Positions 1-12,863 of a stretch of DNA of 64,000 bases are shown one piece after another. Position 1 is the stretch's first letter. Each line of letters starts with the position of its first letter. Below the pieces are notes generated by a model, which saw only the letters and a program-made list of their open reading frames with translations, was not told the origin of the DNA and did not search any database. This stretch comes from Sipunculus nudus (Eukaryota > Annelida > Sipuncula > Golfingiida > Sipunculidae), in NCBI GenBank assembly GCA_026874595.1, contig CM049309.1, forward strand, positions 29,639,033 through 29,703,032, written 5' to 3'. Position numbers and translations under genes: made by a program.

Positions 1-1870
1 TAATATATCTAAAATTTTAACAAATGGAGATAAAGGTATTTTATAGTCAATATATTGCACTTGTAGACAGAGTAGAAATTTCCAGAGAATGTTTTAGTAA
101 AGAGCTAAAATGTAAAGTGAAGATATCTTTTATTACAAAATGTTCAAGTCACTACTTCTGAGAGGAGAAGGTTATTTAGGTTTTGGTTGGTTGATTTTAT
201 TGGTATCAATTGATAAATTTGGAATTGTTGCACATAATATTTTGTGATCTGACTGTGTTTACCAATGTTGAAACATGTGCATTTGAGCTGTTTGTACACA
301 TAAGATCTAAATTATTATGATGATCATTCTTCCGCTCTTTGATAAGTTGTTTAATTTAGGAGTTTACAAAATTGTGATAATTGGTAATATACATTTACAT
401 TATTATATATGTTAAAAATGAAATCTTACAAATTAACTAAAGGGGGATATTGGTGTCAATTTTAGATGCACATATTTGGTTAAGAGTCCGGTGGCGTGGA
501 ACAAAGAAAATCAGTTTCAGGTTCAAAGGAATTAGTGGTTGGGGGGAGGGTGAAGTGCCTTACAACATCTCTGCAGTTAAATGGTCTTCTAAATTACTGA
601 ATAACAGCTCTTGATTTTCATTAACTGCTTTTCAATTTTAGTCTTCAGTCGATATTTTAAGATACCTGGTAAATCGCATATATGGATGAGAGATGGCTTT
701 ATTTACAATTGTTAAACATCCATTTGAATATATTTTGGAGAGAAAAAGCTGATCACTTTATTTCCAATTATGGAAAATAATGAAAATATTTTTGCATTAG
801 ATCCTAATCTTTTTTATTTTATCATTTTTTTTAATTGTATACATTTGCAAGATAACAACCAGAATGTCACACTCCCCATCCCAAGGTTTGTGGGAAAGAA
901 AACGTTATGGTGAATCAAATTGAAGAAAAAAATATGCAATAGCTCAAAAAGTTATGGGAATCACACAAATTTTAGATTTCTGAAGATTTGACTTAGAAGA
1001 TGATGGTAAAGGTTACCAGTTTCTTTTACTCATTTTGGCAGAAATAATTTACCAGTTTTCCATCCTGTTTGAGCATTTTGTTGAAACAAATATTTATATT
1101 AAATATATGGGAAGAAAATGCAGAGCTTCAAAAGTGACCATATTGACAAGAAATCTGAGAAACAATTAGCAAAAGTTCCACTGATTTGACCTTGAAGATC
1201 CTAGTCAAGGTCACCAGTTTTCACACTCTTTCAAGAACTTGGTTGAAACAAATTTATCTAATTTGAGGAAAAAATAAGCAATATTTCTAAAGTTATGAGG
1301 TTCATAATTTGTTTTGTATTTAGCTTGTAACTTCACCTGAAGATTAAGGTCAAGGTCACCAGTTTTCAAACTCATCAAAGATATTGGTAGAAACAATTCA
1401 AATTTCATGATAAATTACCGAGTGGTTCAAAAGTTATGGCCATCACATGAAATTACATGGACGACGATAGACCAAACACAGTATGTCTCCTCCCTAGGAG
1501 GGAAGATTTAATCACGAAATATTGACCTTATATCTGGCATGTATGTAGAAAATATAAACAAAGCAACACAAGCAGTTTAATATTAGAGTGTGAAGGACCA
1601 CTAGACAGACAAAGGACCATTGCTATAGCTCATATGACTTATTGTCAACTGAGCTAAAATTTCATAAAAATCAAGAAATGAAGTCTGACAAACCTGATCA
1701 GGTAAGAGACCCACCCATAAGATACATCGATACTCTTATTAATATGAGTCGAATATGCGTAACTTTTTTAAGATATCTGTTGCACATGAATTGTTTAAGA
1801 TTAAAAATGATAACAAATTTGTGAAGTATTTTGTTATAATACCATATAATATTAGAAACTGAAACACTTG

Positions 1871-1873
<3 letters not shown>

Positions 1874-1946
<73 letters not shown>
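1874..1946. repeat. TA microsatellite
   Basis: Uninterrupted AT dinucleotides of about 73 bases directly precede the tRNA-like repeat. Confidence 0.98.
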
Positions 1947-1947
<1 letters not shown>

Positions 1948-1950
<3 letters not shown>

Positions 1951-2652
1951 ACGGGATGACATAAAAGCGGACCGAACTGTCTCACTGGTGAAGCTGGCTT
2001 TTCTAGCAAAGGGGTTGGTACGCCTGACTTGTACGCCACCAACCTGGGTTCGACTCCCAGATCAGCCCAGGATTTTCCCCTGAATTATTTGTCTTCGTAA
2101 CAAAATGGGGGCTTGTCTAACGTGACGGTTAACTTTGTGGCCCAGGGAATAAGCTCACCAAAGTGTGACTCCTGGGATATTTAGTCTTGTTCTGATAGCA
2201 GAACGCTCTTAAGAGGGGGTGTGTTACGGGGTGACATAAAACCGGACCGAACTGTATCGCTAGTGAAGCTTGCTTTGCTAGCGAAGCGGTGGGCTCGACG
2301 GACTCGTGCGCCACTGACCTTGGTTCGACTCACGGATCGGCCCAGGAGTTTTCCCCTCAACAATTAGTCTTCGTAGCAAAATGGGGGCTCGTCTAACGTG
2401 ACGATTAACTTTGGGGCCCAGGGAATAAGCTCACCAAAGTTTGACTCCTGGAATAATTAGGTTTGTTCTGATAGCAGAACGCTCTTAAGAAGGGGTGTGT
2501 TACGGGGTGACATAAAACCGGACCTAACTGTCTCCCTAATGGAGCTTGCTTTGCTAGCGAAGCGGTTGGTTTGCCGGACTTGTGCGCCACCGACCTGGGT
2601 TTGAAACCGGGATCGGCCCAGGATTTTTCCCATCAACAATTTGCCTTTGTAG

Positions 2653-2654
<2 letters not shown>
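1948..2654 (+). repeat. tRNA-like SINE sequence in three tandem copies
   Basis: Units start GTTACGGG at 1948, 2223 and 2499 (275 and 276 bp); the third is cut by a TA microsatellite. Each has an A-box-like TAGCGAAGCGGTTGG and a B-box-like GGGTTCGACTCCC, in the spacing of a tRNA-derived pol III promoter. A full cloverleaf could not be confirmed, so it is called SINE-like and not a tRNA gene. Confidence 0.6.

Positions 2655-2692
<38 letters not shown>
2655..2692. repeat. TA microsatellite
   Basis: About 38 bases of AT repeat terminate the third tRNA-like unit. Confidence 0.97.
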
Positions 2693-2696
<4 letters not shown>

Positions 2697-2754
2697 GTCA
2701 TAATAAGGTTTGAAAGACAAACATGCAACAATGAGACAAGTATTTCTGTCATAC

Positions 2755-2888
2755 CTGAAAGTGACCAAGTGATCTGTTATGACTTGAGAACTGCTAGAAA
2801 TTTCTGCTGAGGAAACTTGAGGTTCAAGGTCTTCAAAGTGCACAACAGTCCCACGGGCTTCTTCTAACTCCTTAAGGAGCATTCTCAC
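2755..2888 (-). CDS. TPR: TPR exon e14 (phase 0 in, phase 2 out), best landmark exon
   Basis: The 134-nt exon has acceptor TTTGTTAG and donor TTTCAG before GTATGA. It encodes VRMLLKELEEARGTVVHFED, then a segment with SSAEISSSSQVITDHLV. Human TPR reads RVLLMELEEARG and SSADISSSSEVISQHLV here, so this exon fixes the identity of the gene. The exon opens GTGAGA right after the acceptor AG. The remaining three quarters of the protein would be encoded below position 1. Confidence 0.95.
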
Positions 2889-4570
2889 CTAACAAATAAG
2901 AATTTTCAAATCATATATGGTGCAACTGTTTTACTGTGCAAGTGAAGCTGACAACATTAAAACTAATTTTTTGGGGGGGGGGATATATATCACATTTTTT
3001 TCCCATATGCATCAGTCACCAAGGACTAGACACAGCCAGGCTGACAGTCCACCGGTGAAGTGTGACATATCAGAGGTACTGGTCAGGAGAACTTCATAAT
3101 TGTCTTAGTTAACATCTTAAATTCATGAATTATGAAGTTTATTATGTACATGACTTAAAATACACAATGAATAGAGCTTAAAGGAAATAAGGGACCCCAT
3201 AGGTCACAGTGCTCAGCTGAATTTGCCTATGACAGAAAATATAAAACCCTGTAAGTTTTAGAATAATGGACACGAGTTTAAGCATTATAATATGCATTTA
3301 ACTTATTAACTGAAAAAAATGCTGTAAAAAATTAAAATTTTCCATTTTCATATGAGCATAAACTAAATTTGATAAGCAATTTAAAACAAGCCAATAAGAC
3401 AAACATTGCATCTGCACTGTGTAAAATATGAAACTTATATCCTGAAACCATTTGACGATTCAATAAGGAAAAAATAATAATTTAATCAAGCATATCAATT
3501 TTTTATACTAAATTCAATTTTTTTTCATTAAAAATTTTCATAAATTTTCAAAAAAAAATTCAGAATTAATTCAGAATTGCAAGTTGCATCATTATTTATT
3601 CTGAGTTTGGCTCACATCAAGTCAAAAATGCATACATATATATTTTGTTATTTTCTAAATCACAAATTGTTTAAACTGAATTTAAGATTTTTAAAAAAGA
3701 AAATATCACTTAAAAACATAATGCCACAACATGGCATCTTCAAGATTATTCCTTGAATCACTATTCCAAAAAAGGTTTTGTACATGCTTAATTTTATTCA
3801 CCGAAGTAAAAGAATAAAAAAAATTTATAAAATCAAAAATAACATCTTTTTAAATAAAATATACACATTGTTAGTTGAATGAGGGACAAACAACATCATT
3901 ATGCTAATTACTATCTCAGCTATAATTTATTACTGGAATTAATATTTAATTTTACACCAGGTGAAGTCTTTACTTTTCTGAAGAAAAAATTCCTTATCTG
4001 ATCAACATCCACACTTTCATAGCAATACACCACTTTGTGGACACAATTAAATGTGTACTTTATTCACTGTGCCCCTGGTGGTACAATACAAAATCTTAAT
4101 TGAAAGTTTGTACAACAACAGAAAAGTGGTTTTGATATTTAGTAGTTCATGTCACAATAGGTTGCAATTGAAAATTGAGGTTTTTCCTTAATTTCTCTAA
4201 GGAATGAAGTCGAGTGGCCAAGTTTTGGGTTTGGTAGTAGAACTTAGGAACAACTAACTGTATGAAAATTTTTTGAATCGTAGGTTCAAGGTTCCATAAT
4301 GTGCCTTGTTAATGGACATCCAGCCACTAGTACCCTTGCTATAGCTGACTTATAGTTTCCTGGGTGATATCCAAACCTTTCATGTTACCCTAACCCTCAG
4401 CAAAATGTTATCAACATCTTATTAGAACTGTTTGTACCAAGTTTCCAACAGACAAACCAAACATCCAAGGGCAGAACTTCTCACCACCTGATGGAGATAC
4501 AGTAAGCAAAATACACAAACCATCACCACTCAGTGCATTTCTACAGAAGTCAAGAGGTCGCATCATTTAC
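2889..4570 (-). other. TPR intron e13-e14
   Basis: The 1.7-kb AT-rich intron has a conserved-ends start (3188-3220) and a fragment near 3720-3790 related to the 38.25-kb block. No other feature is seen. Confidence 0.6.
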
Positions 4571-4678
4571 CTGCTGACTCAGATCAATACTTTGCCGGTT
4601 GAGTCTATGATTTTCTCGCTCGTATTCTCTCTGTTTCCTGAGAGCCTCATCTGCCCCCACTCGCAAATTTTCAACCTC
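4571..4678 (-). CDS. TPR: TPR exon e13
   Basis: The 108-nt, 36-codon exon has acceptor TTTTCTCAG and donor CAG before GTAAAT. It reads EVENLRVGADEALRKQREYE then RENHRLNRQSIDLSQQ, matching human [34 protein letters not shown]. Confidence 0.92.
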
Positions 4679-6861
4679 CTGAGAAAAAAATGTCAACCCA
4701 TGGATTAAAACACAGGACAAATACAATACAAAACTACCATTTCTTCATCACTGCATTTATACTAAATGTTGGCATATACTGATAAATCACTAGTTGATAA
4801 ATTGATAAATTATCAAATAATTGTCTACACCATAGTGACATGGAAGAGAACGGACTCTCAGTTGCTAGGAACAATGGGAGTTACTAGGCGAGGAACCCCC
4901 TGGTGGCAGATTCAAATGGTACCATTTCATTGTGAAAATGTCAGTTAAAAACTGGAGGTAAAGGTAAAGCACTGGTCAGTAGAGACCAACATTGGAAACT
5001 AAGACCATGTGTAGTTTGCAGATTATTGCTTGCCGGAGTTTAAAGATTTCTGCAAGCATGCTGGTCAATTGCGTAGGTCTGTTAGTCACGATGAGTGTGT
5101 TTTATTCAACTCTACAGGCCACATTTTTCAGCAATCGCTTTCAAATTTACACAGTTGATTGACAATCAATAGTCCTGAAGCCTTTCCTTTTTGGTCAATA
5201 TAGGTCAAAGGTCAAGGTAATCGAAATAATTCGAATTTTTATTTTTGTCATAACTTCATCAAAAAGAGGCCTATCCATATAAACTATAGCTCATTTTGTT
5301 CCTCTATACCTTTGCCCAAAGACTATTTAGTCATCTCTTTTCTCAGATGTGTCTGTGTGTCAGTATGTCAGTCTGTTTGTCAATTGTCTTAAATTGTTTT
5401 TTATTCATATTTTCATCAAAATTAATTGTAGCCGCATAAACAATAGCTCATTTTATTTGAAATTCCATGGCCTTCCTTCTGATGGCTAGCTGCATCAATC
5501 TGCTGTTCCCACGGTTATTTTTTGTTTTAATTCATGATATTCCAAAATATGGGGTCTCATTTTTCTAACTTTGTCACTTTTTAAGTTAGAGAGGTCTATT
5601 TACTTGCTTCAGGCAGCATTGGGTCAGTTTAAATCTACTTTTTATCAAATCTCGCAAAATCTTGTACTGTTTCTTGTCAAACAAGATATTACGAGATTTC
5701 ATTTTTTTTCGCTATACAGAGCCCCTAATTCTCAAGCAATTGCTCCAGAAATTATAGAGTTAAAACTGGTTTTGGGTCAATATAGGTTCAAGGTCATGGT
5801 CATAAAAAACTTATTTTATTGCTTGCCGTAAACCTTCAATTTCGGCAATCATGTTGGTCAGTTCTGTATGTCTGTTTGTGTCTGTCTCCTCTTAATAGGC
5901 CATATTTGGCAGCAATTGCTTTCATACTTACAGTTGACTGACAATCAAAAGTCCTGGAAGTCTACTGTTTTTGGTTAATAAAGGTCAAAGGTCAAGGTCA
6001 TAAAATCTTCTAAAAACAATTTTTTCTTCATATCTTTGTCAAGAATCATCATAGCCGCAAAAACTATAGCTCATTTTCTGTGTCATTTCAAGGCCTTTCT
6101 TCTGGTGTGTAGCTCCCTCAAATCTGTTGTAACCATGGTAACACATTTTTAGGGAAAATCATGATGCAGTATAGCGCTGATTTTCTGAAAGCATCAGGGG
6201 ACAAGCTTTTTGTTTAGAAAAACAAACTTTTCAGAAATATGGTCATGGGTCCAGTTAACTTCTGAGCACCATAGCTCAGTGGATATGGGTAACAGAGACC
6301 TAATTTCAGGTTTCCAAAGGGGTTTTATTATGGACATCCCTAGATGTCAAGCTGAAAGATTCTAGGTCTAGCAGTTATGATTTTTGCCCTATTAATGGAT
6401 GGATGGTCGAACAATTGACAAAGAGTGATCGCTATGGCTCAGATGACTTTCAGTCAGCTGAGCTATTAAAACCAGGAAATATGTTCTGTCTGTTCATCGT
6501 GGCTTTTCAATATCAGCATTAATAGATAAAATTGCTATTGTTTCTGCTCTCCCAGAACATTGCTCATTCAAATTACTGTTTTCACTTGTTCCCCTGTCTT
6601 CCTGTCTCTCTGTCTGTATGAAATATTTCAAATATTTTAAGCTGCCACAATCAGAGTCAATCTGTAGTGTATTTAAGCTACCACAATTAGAGTTAATTTG
6701 TAGTGTATTTAGGTTACCACAATCAGAGTTATTCTGTAGTGTATTTAAGCTGCCACAATCAGAGTCAATCTGTAGTGTATTTAAGCTACCACAATTAGAG
6801 TTAATTTGTAGTGTATTTAAGCTATTAGAATCAGAGATAATTTGTAACGTATTTAGCCTAC
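4679..6861 (-). other. TPR intron e12-e13
   Basis: The 2.2-kb intron starts with the 36-bp donor array. It also has two copies of a repeat with AGGTCAAAGGTCAAGGT (about 5028-5590 and 5820-6185) and a conserved-ends right end at 6470. The stretch 4680-5020 shows nothing. Confidence 0.7.
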
Positions 6862-6866
6862 CACCA
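6636..6866 (-). repeat. 36-bp array carrying copies of the e12 splice donor
   Basis: On the plus strand the motif GCTACC or a variant occurs at 6641, 6677, 6713, 6749, 6785, 6821 and 6857, an exact 36-bp step. The last is the real e12 donor. On the gene strand most units read TGTGGTAGCTTAAATAC, close to the authentic GGTGGTAGGCTAAATAC. Two units have GC in place of GT, and the 6821 unit has lost the donor. Confidence 0.9.
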
Positions 6867-6966
6867 TCATTTTGTCAAGCTGCCCACTAAGCTGTTTGTT
6901 GGTTTCCATAATTTGTTCAGCTTCCTCTCTTTGTTTCTTGATTAATGGAGCTTTGTCCTCGATCTC
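6862..6966 (-). CDS. TPR: TPR exon e12, whose donor is tandemly reiterated
   Basis: The 105-nt, 35-codon exon has acceptor TATAAAAG and donor GTG before GTAGGC. It encodes EIEDKAPLIKKQREEAEQIM then ETNKQLSGQLDKMMV, matching human [20 protein letters not shown]. The GTG/GTAGGC donor was chosen because it makes LDKMMVEVENL align without a gap to human LEQAMKEIQRL. A 36-bp repeat starts at this donor. Confidence 0.9.
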
Positions 6967-8846
6967 CTTTTATACAAAATAAAAAATAAATAATGTATGT
7001 ACATATCATTATATCAAATCATAAACAAGGGACCCATGGGTCACGTGGCTCCGCTGAATTATGGAAAATTTTAGCAATTGCAAAATAAACTTAATTTTTT
7101 TTAATATATATATTAGAATTTGACAAGCTAAGAGGAAACGGCCCTGCTAACTGGTGATAATCAAATATTACATATATATTTGCAAAACTAATACTGTGAA
7201 TCAATTGAATCTTGATTAAACAAGGGCACTGCAAAGCGGAGCATCCCCTTGCACAGGACATAATTAGAATGGTTGTATTACACATTGTGAAAATTAGGAG
7301 GGCAGCTCTCTGGCCTTGACCTTTGCTCCTGACCTCAAACTAAATAGGGTTCTTCATCCATAGGTGGATGAGCTATATTTGCAAGATGGAAAGTTTTGGG
7401 TCAAATGGTTTGGCCTAAAATGGGTCCACAAGCTTTTCCAAGAGTGGGCCCAATGGCCGTGACCTTTGACCCTTGACCTGAAAATCAAAAAGGTTCTTCA
7501 TCCATGGTAGGGTAAGCGATATGCGGAAGATGAAAAGGGTTTGGTGGAAGGGTTTGGCTTAACAGGAGCCCACAAGCTTTTTCAAGAAGTTGGCCCTGTA
7601 GCCTTGACCTTTGACCCCGTGACCTCAAAATCAATAGGGGTCTTCATCAATGGGTGGGTGAGCCATATGTGCAAGATGAAACGGTTTGGCTTTAAATTGG
7701 TCCACAAGCTTTTTCAAGAAGTGGACCCAGTGGCTGTGCCTCCCACCCCATCACCTAAATTGATAGGGGTTATCATCCATGTTTTGGTGAGCCATATGTG
7801 TAAGATGAAAAGGTTTTGGTCAAATGGTTTTGCTTTAAATGGGTCTACAAGCTTTTTCAAGAAGTGGGCCCTGTAGCCTTGACCTTTGACCCTGTGACCT
7901 CAAAATCAATAGGGGTGGTGAGCCATATGTGCAAGATGAAACAGTTTGGCTTAAAATGGGTCCACAAGCTTTTTCAAGAAGTTGGCCCTGTGACCATGAC
8001 CTTTGACCCTGTGACCTCAAAATAGATAGGGTTCTTCCCCTAAGGGTGGGTGAGTCATATATGCAAGATGAAAGGTTTTGGTCCAATGGTTTGGCTTGAA
8101 ATCGATCCACAAGCCAATTCCAGTTGGACAGACGCATAAACAGAGGCTTTACTATATTTTCTAGCAATGAGGGGATAATAAAGCTATATCCCTGAAAAAG
8201 TCGCTAAACAGACAACGGACAAAGACTAACATTAGCTCAGATGACTTTCAGTCAGCTAAGCTGAAAACCCCATATTCCTGTAATCTGACATTGATTAAAG
8301 TCAAGGTCACCAATCTTCAAATTCCTTAAAGAACTATGCTGAAGCAATATGTGTGTAAAATATGAAGAAATACAAGTAATCCCTCCTAACAGGGTGGGGG
8401 GGGGGGGGGGTAAAAATATGGTGTGCATCCAAAGTGATAGGGTTCACAATTATCCTGTATATCTGCAGTCAAGAATGTTCCAATTCCTCTGAGAAATTGG
8501 TTAAAACAAGTCTGAAAAAAATATGCAGTACTTCACAAGGTTCACAATAATCCTTCATTTATGCACAATATGAAAGAAATTTGTTCTTTTTTTCAATTAT
8601 ATTGCTGACACTTATGTCTAATAAAGACTAGTATTAGTGATTATGGCATTAAAGGGTGGAAAAACAGCAAAGCTATTACTGCAGGTAGCACCACCAGTCT
8701 CTTATGCAAGACAAACCTATTCAAGATCTGCAAGGAACCCAATTTTCAGCACTATCCATCGAGCCTCACAAATATCATGGGGTTTACAGAAACCCAGCAG
8801 GGATCTAGAATCTGCTCTGGGTTTCAGCCCACTGTGACACACATAC
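6967..8846 (-). other. TPR intron e11-e12
   Basis: The 1.9-kb intron is mostly a conserved-ends repeat with a six-unit internal array (7024-8266). A 15-base G run is at 8396-8410. The rest is non-coding. Confidence 0.7.
7024..8266 (+). repeat. Conserved-ends repeat with internal 130-145-bp array
   Basis: The left end is AACAAGGGACCCATGGGTCA; the right end is TTAGCTCAGATGACTTTCAG then TCAGCTAAGCTGAAA. The internal anchor GCAAGATGAAA recurs near 7382, 7525, 7670, 7799, 7930 and 8061. Units contain GCCTTGACCTTTGACCC and AAGCTTTTTCAAGAAGTGG. Open frames across it are repeat translations. Confidence 0.75.
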
Positions 8847-8939
8847 CCTGAGGATCCGGTCCAGGTTCTGACTCAGTCTCTCATTCTCCTCCTGTTCAAG
8901 CTTGAGATTCTGTGATGCTGTTACATACTCATGGTATAT
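8847..8939 (-). CDS. TPR: TPR exon e11
   Basis: The 93-nt, 31-codon exon has acceptor CATTTACAG and donor AGG before GTATGT. It reads IYHEYVTASQNLKLEQEENE then RLSQNLDRILR, matching human [31 protein letters not shown]. Confidence 0.92.
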
Positions 8940-10939
8940 CTGTAAATGTGATCAACACTTAACAAACTACTACAAACAAGACACAACAGGATTTAATGAT
9001 TAATTATCTCAGCTTCCCATAAGTCAATCACACAATAGGCATGATCCATGTCTGTCCTTTCTTATTTGGAACCTGATGGATCTATGGATTCAAAATTCTA
9101 TATGTTGTTAGATTTATGCAAGATTTCTTACCAAACCTGAAAACAAGTCACTGTGGCCATTTCAATTTAAGGCATTAAGCTACCAATAATCCCTTCATTT
9201 TTCAATGAAAACATTATGTGACACTTCATGACTGTCCCATTTTATAACTATAGAGTATTTTTCCCCTTTCAATTTTGCATAAAGGTTTTAGAGTGTATTG
9301 TTGATGCCCATGTAGGTAATTTGGGGAGTACTGCATAATACACAGAAGTAAAAGTTTAGAACATCTATTAGTTCAAAACACGTGAAAGATATGTCAAACT
9401 TAATACTCTAACTGTTGAGGTTTTTATATATGCTGATTTCAATCAATTCTAGACAATGGGTGACTTGTTTATCTTAGGATTATTCTGAATTTCTTTGCAT
9501 GTGCAGTGGAGATCTATGTAGTGTATTGTAGTGATATCAGAGACACAAGGGTATATCCTGATGGATTTATCTCCAGCACACTGAAATCTGAAAGCTGAGT
9601 TTTCCTGTCAAACTGTCCAGGAATGTTCCATTAGTTTATATCTGATCTAAGCTACCTGGGATTGTTTCAATTTGTCTTCAGAAAGATTCCAGCATCATAA
9701 TTTTTGTCACTGGTTTAATCATTGTCTCTCAGTAACAGGCTCATTTTGACACTTTGTGTTTAATTCCTTGGCAAGAATCAGATAATTTTAGTATTGCAGG
9801 TAGCTGCATTAATGTGAGTCTGATTACAGCCCACTTTCCGTATTACATGTTTTTTGTATTCACAGCTGGTAAGTTACATATTGTAATTTATGCAGTCAGT
9901 CATTTGATGATTAGAATTAATTAGATTACATTATTTAGAGGGCCCTAAGGTCAGGTGAAGTTAACATTTTCCATGATATTATACCTTATCCAGAACTCTC
10001 TGCAAACTGACCACAGGCCTGCATGCAGGTGTTACAAACACTGTCTAGTGGCTAGACTATCACTTAGATTTATCTGTAAATGACCATGGGTAATTAGAAT
10101 GAAATGCTACCAGATGGATAATATTTAGGCAACTACTGAAGCCACACACAAAAGCTCTGAGATTAAATAAAATCCCAAATTAAGATCACAGGAGAAATAG
10201 ATTAGACTGGATACTTACATGTTCCAATCACCTCATGAATGTAAACAGAACAAAGACAGTGTTTATATCATGCCTAATTGTTAACTAGATCTTTTTATAT
10301 CTAGTAATTAGGGTATTGAAAAATATCAATTATATCCTATAAATATAATGACTTTTGAAGATTAATTGCCTAGCACCTGTTGAGCTTTAAACAGCTGGAT
10401 CCTGAGCCACTTTTGTAAAAGTATTGCAAACAATCAATAGATTAAGAGAATAACATATGCCATAAGCATAAATTAAGATAAAAAAATAATAGTCAACATA
10501 ATAAAGTTATATTAATAAATTGTTGCACTAAGTCATAGTGAAAAATAAATTTAACATTTACTGAAGATTTTAACACTTAAGAAACAGCAAAGTTCCATTT
10601 TCTACCGATTGACATTGACCAAAAAATTAATAAGGATTATACACCGATCATTACGGCACCAAATGGACACAACCGACTTTTCAAATGTATTATATATTTA
10701 TTTGTATAATATTTAAATGTAACTCAATCTCTGATTGGGTGGTTCTTAATGTGTTGGCTCCTCTCTCCCTGAGGTAGAAGACCTCACCTTGAGGTTGAAG
10801 AAATATCTGGTTTAAATCAACCTGATTGGCAGATTTAAAATATAAATTGTAATTTTAAAGAGATTACAACATGGTTTAGACAAGTTTTTGTAGCTTAAGG
10901 TACATTAGCTTTAAAACATGAGTCACAGGCCTTTTTTAA

Positions 10940-12165
10940 CTAGGATACGGGTAGTCGACAAGCGACTGTGTATCCGCCGAAATCAGAGTGGAACGGGTGA
11001 AGTGAGGCATGGATTGAGTGGCAAGGGAAAATAGAGTGAGGTGTGTTGCATATTAGCATGGATGTCTGCAGCCGAAATGTATATGTAGGTTGCACCACCT
11101 ACCACAAATGCAGGAAGCTGTCACATAAATGTAGATGGCACCACCTGCCAAAAAAATCGAGAAAGCAATCCAAGATGTATAAACACGCAAAATCCTTAGG
11201 CAGATAAGTCAAACCACTACAGAGATATGAGTGATTTTAGCCCATGGAAGACAAACAGACAGACGCTGTGCAAAAATGGTTGCAGGTGGCCCCTCCAGTT
11301 TTGTGTATGATAAAGAGCTATGTGATATCTATACACATGCAAAACTTTGGCCCAATCGGTCAAACGGTTCCTGAGAAATGAGCTTGGATGTCTGCAGTGT
11401 AAACATGAATGTAGGTGGCACCACCTTCACAAAATCGAGAAAGGTATCCAGGATGTATAAACCTGCAAAATTTTAGGTGGATATGTCAACCCACTGCTGA
11501 GATATGAGTGATTTTATCCCACGGCAGACAAACAGACGGACACTGTGCAAAAATAGTTGCAGGTGGCGCCACCATTTTTAGTGTATGTTATAAAGCTATC
11601 CGAGGGCTACATTTGTGTAAAATTTTTAGACTGATTGGTCAAACGGTTCCCGAGATATGAGCTAGGATGACTGCAGCGTAAACGTGAATGTAGGTGGCGC
11701 CACCTGTCACAAAATCGAGAAAGATATCCAGGATGTATACACATGCCAAATTTTAGGTGGATATGTCCAACTAATGCAGATATGAGTGATTTTATCTCAA
11801 TGCAGATGAACAGATGGACACAGTTCAAAAATGGTTGCAGGTGGCGCCACCATTTTTAGTGTATGTTATAAAGCTATCCATGGGCTACATTTGTGTAAAA
11901 TTTTTAGCCTGATAGTTCAAACGGTTCCCGAGATATGTGGGTTTATGTGTGGAAACAGACCCACAAATGGACGCAGAGTACAGAGGAAAGGTCAGAGGTC
12001 AAAACAAAATCGGGGCGCAGAAGTTCACATGTGACCCGAACATAATCCCGGGTTTCGTAAAATTCTGTTAAGCGGTTACGGAGGAGTTCTCCGGACACCC
12101 ACGCGGCGGCGGCAGCATCCGGCTGAAAACATAGTATCTGCAAAACTCTGTTTTGGCGGATACAA
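10940..12165 (-). mobile_element. Non-autonomous Helitron-like element, copy H1
   Basis: In plus-strand view it runs from CTAGGATACGGGTAGTCGAC, with hairpin AGTCGACAAGCGACT, to TTTTGGCGGATACAA, before T. The interior alternates two related half units of about 130-148 bp with GGTGGCGCCACC near 11565, 11693 and 11841. It is oriented like H2 and opposite to H3. Confidence 0.85.
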
Positions 12166-12863
12166 TAACAGGCTGTTTTTCCAACAGAGGCAATCCATCT
12201 GCTAACAGGTAACCCAGGAATTCCTTCCCTCAATCCTTCTGTTGAAAATAGTGTAAAAGAGGTGATTACACAGAAAGTAGCTGACTTTTATAAACAGGGT
12301 GAATGCTATATAATATGACCAGGGTGTGCTGGAGCAGGCACTGTTTGTACCACCAGCAGGCTTGACCTGCCAGATTGCCCTCATTAGTGGAATGTTCCAG
12401 TGTACATCTATTTTTAAAATAGGTGTAGTACACAGAAAGCAAGGTTGCAGGTGTGCAATATGTGTAATATTTATAATACAAGTTGCAGGTGTATAATAGA
12501 CCTGTAAAACTTTATAGATTAGTAATAATTTTTGTTCAGTTGAAACGTGTATGGATTTTTTCATACATCAGATACATCTTAAGGTTGGGCATTGAGCCCT
12601 GTTATGTTAGATTATACTCAATCTCTTCCAGATATACATATCTGGTACTTTGCTGAGCCTTTGACCGATGTACTCAGGATTCCATGGGGTGTATATCTGA
12701 TACAGAAGCATGCAAAGTTCACATTGCACCTGTGCCTGATGTGTATCAGGTCCTGATCTGCATATATTGCAAGTGTGAATTATTATAAAGTGATTCATTG
12801 TTTTATATTTGTTTACAATCGTTTCTATGCCTGTATCATTTAAATTTATTAAAAAAAACAAAC

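Larger units (their letters stand above)
1..2754 (-). other. TPR intron downstream of e14, partial
   Basis: The intron leaves the window at position 1. It has a conserved-ends interior (1-430), a right end at 1660, TA microsatellites (1874-1946 and 2655-2692) and a tRNA-like tandem repeat between them. The stretch 430-1600 shows two copies of a segment with AAGGTCAAGGTCACCAGTTTT. Confidence 0.65.

Noticed and set aside
1868-2083. Frames with long alternating IY runs
   Set aside because: They arise from TA microsatellites; the same applies to the frames at 2457-2888 outside e14 and at 30410-30721 outside hAT-B exon 2.
2273-2335. A genuine tRNA gene
   Set aside because: Box A and box B are present, but an acceptor stem and a consistent anticodon arm could not be built, and the unit is a 275-bp repeat.
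6618-6890. 90-residue frame with 12-residue repeats
   Set aside because: It is the antisense reading of the 36-bp donor array and of exon e12.
11943-12564. Minus-strand frames near the edge of H1
   Set aside because: They cross the element boundary and have no family resemblance.
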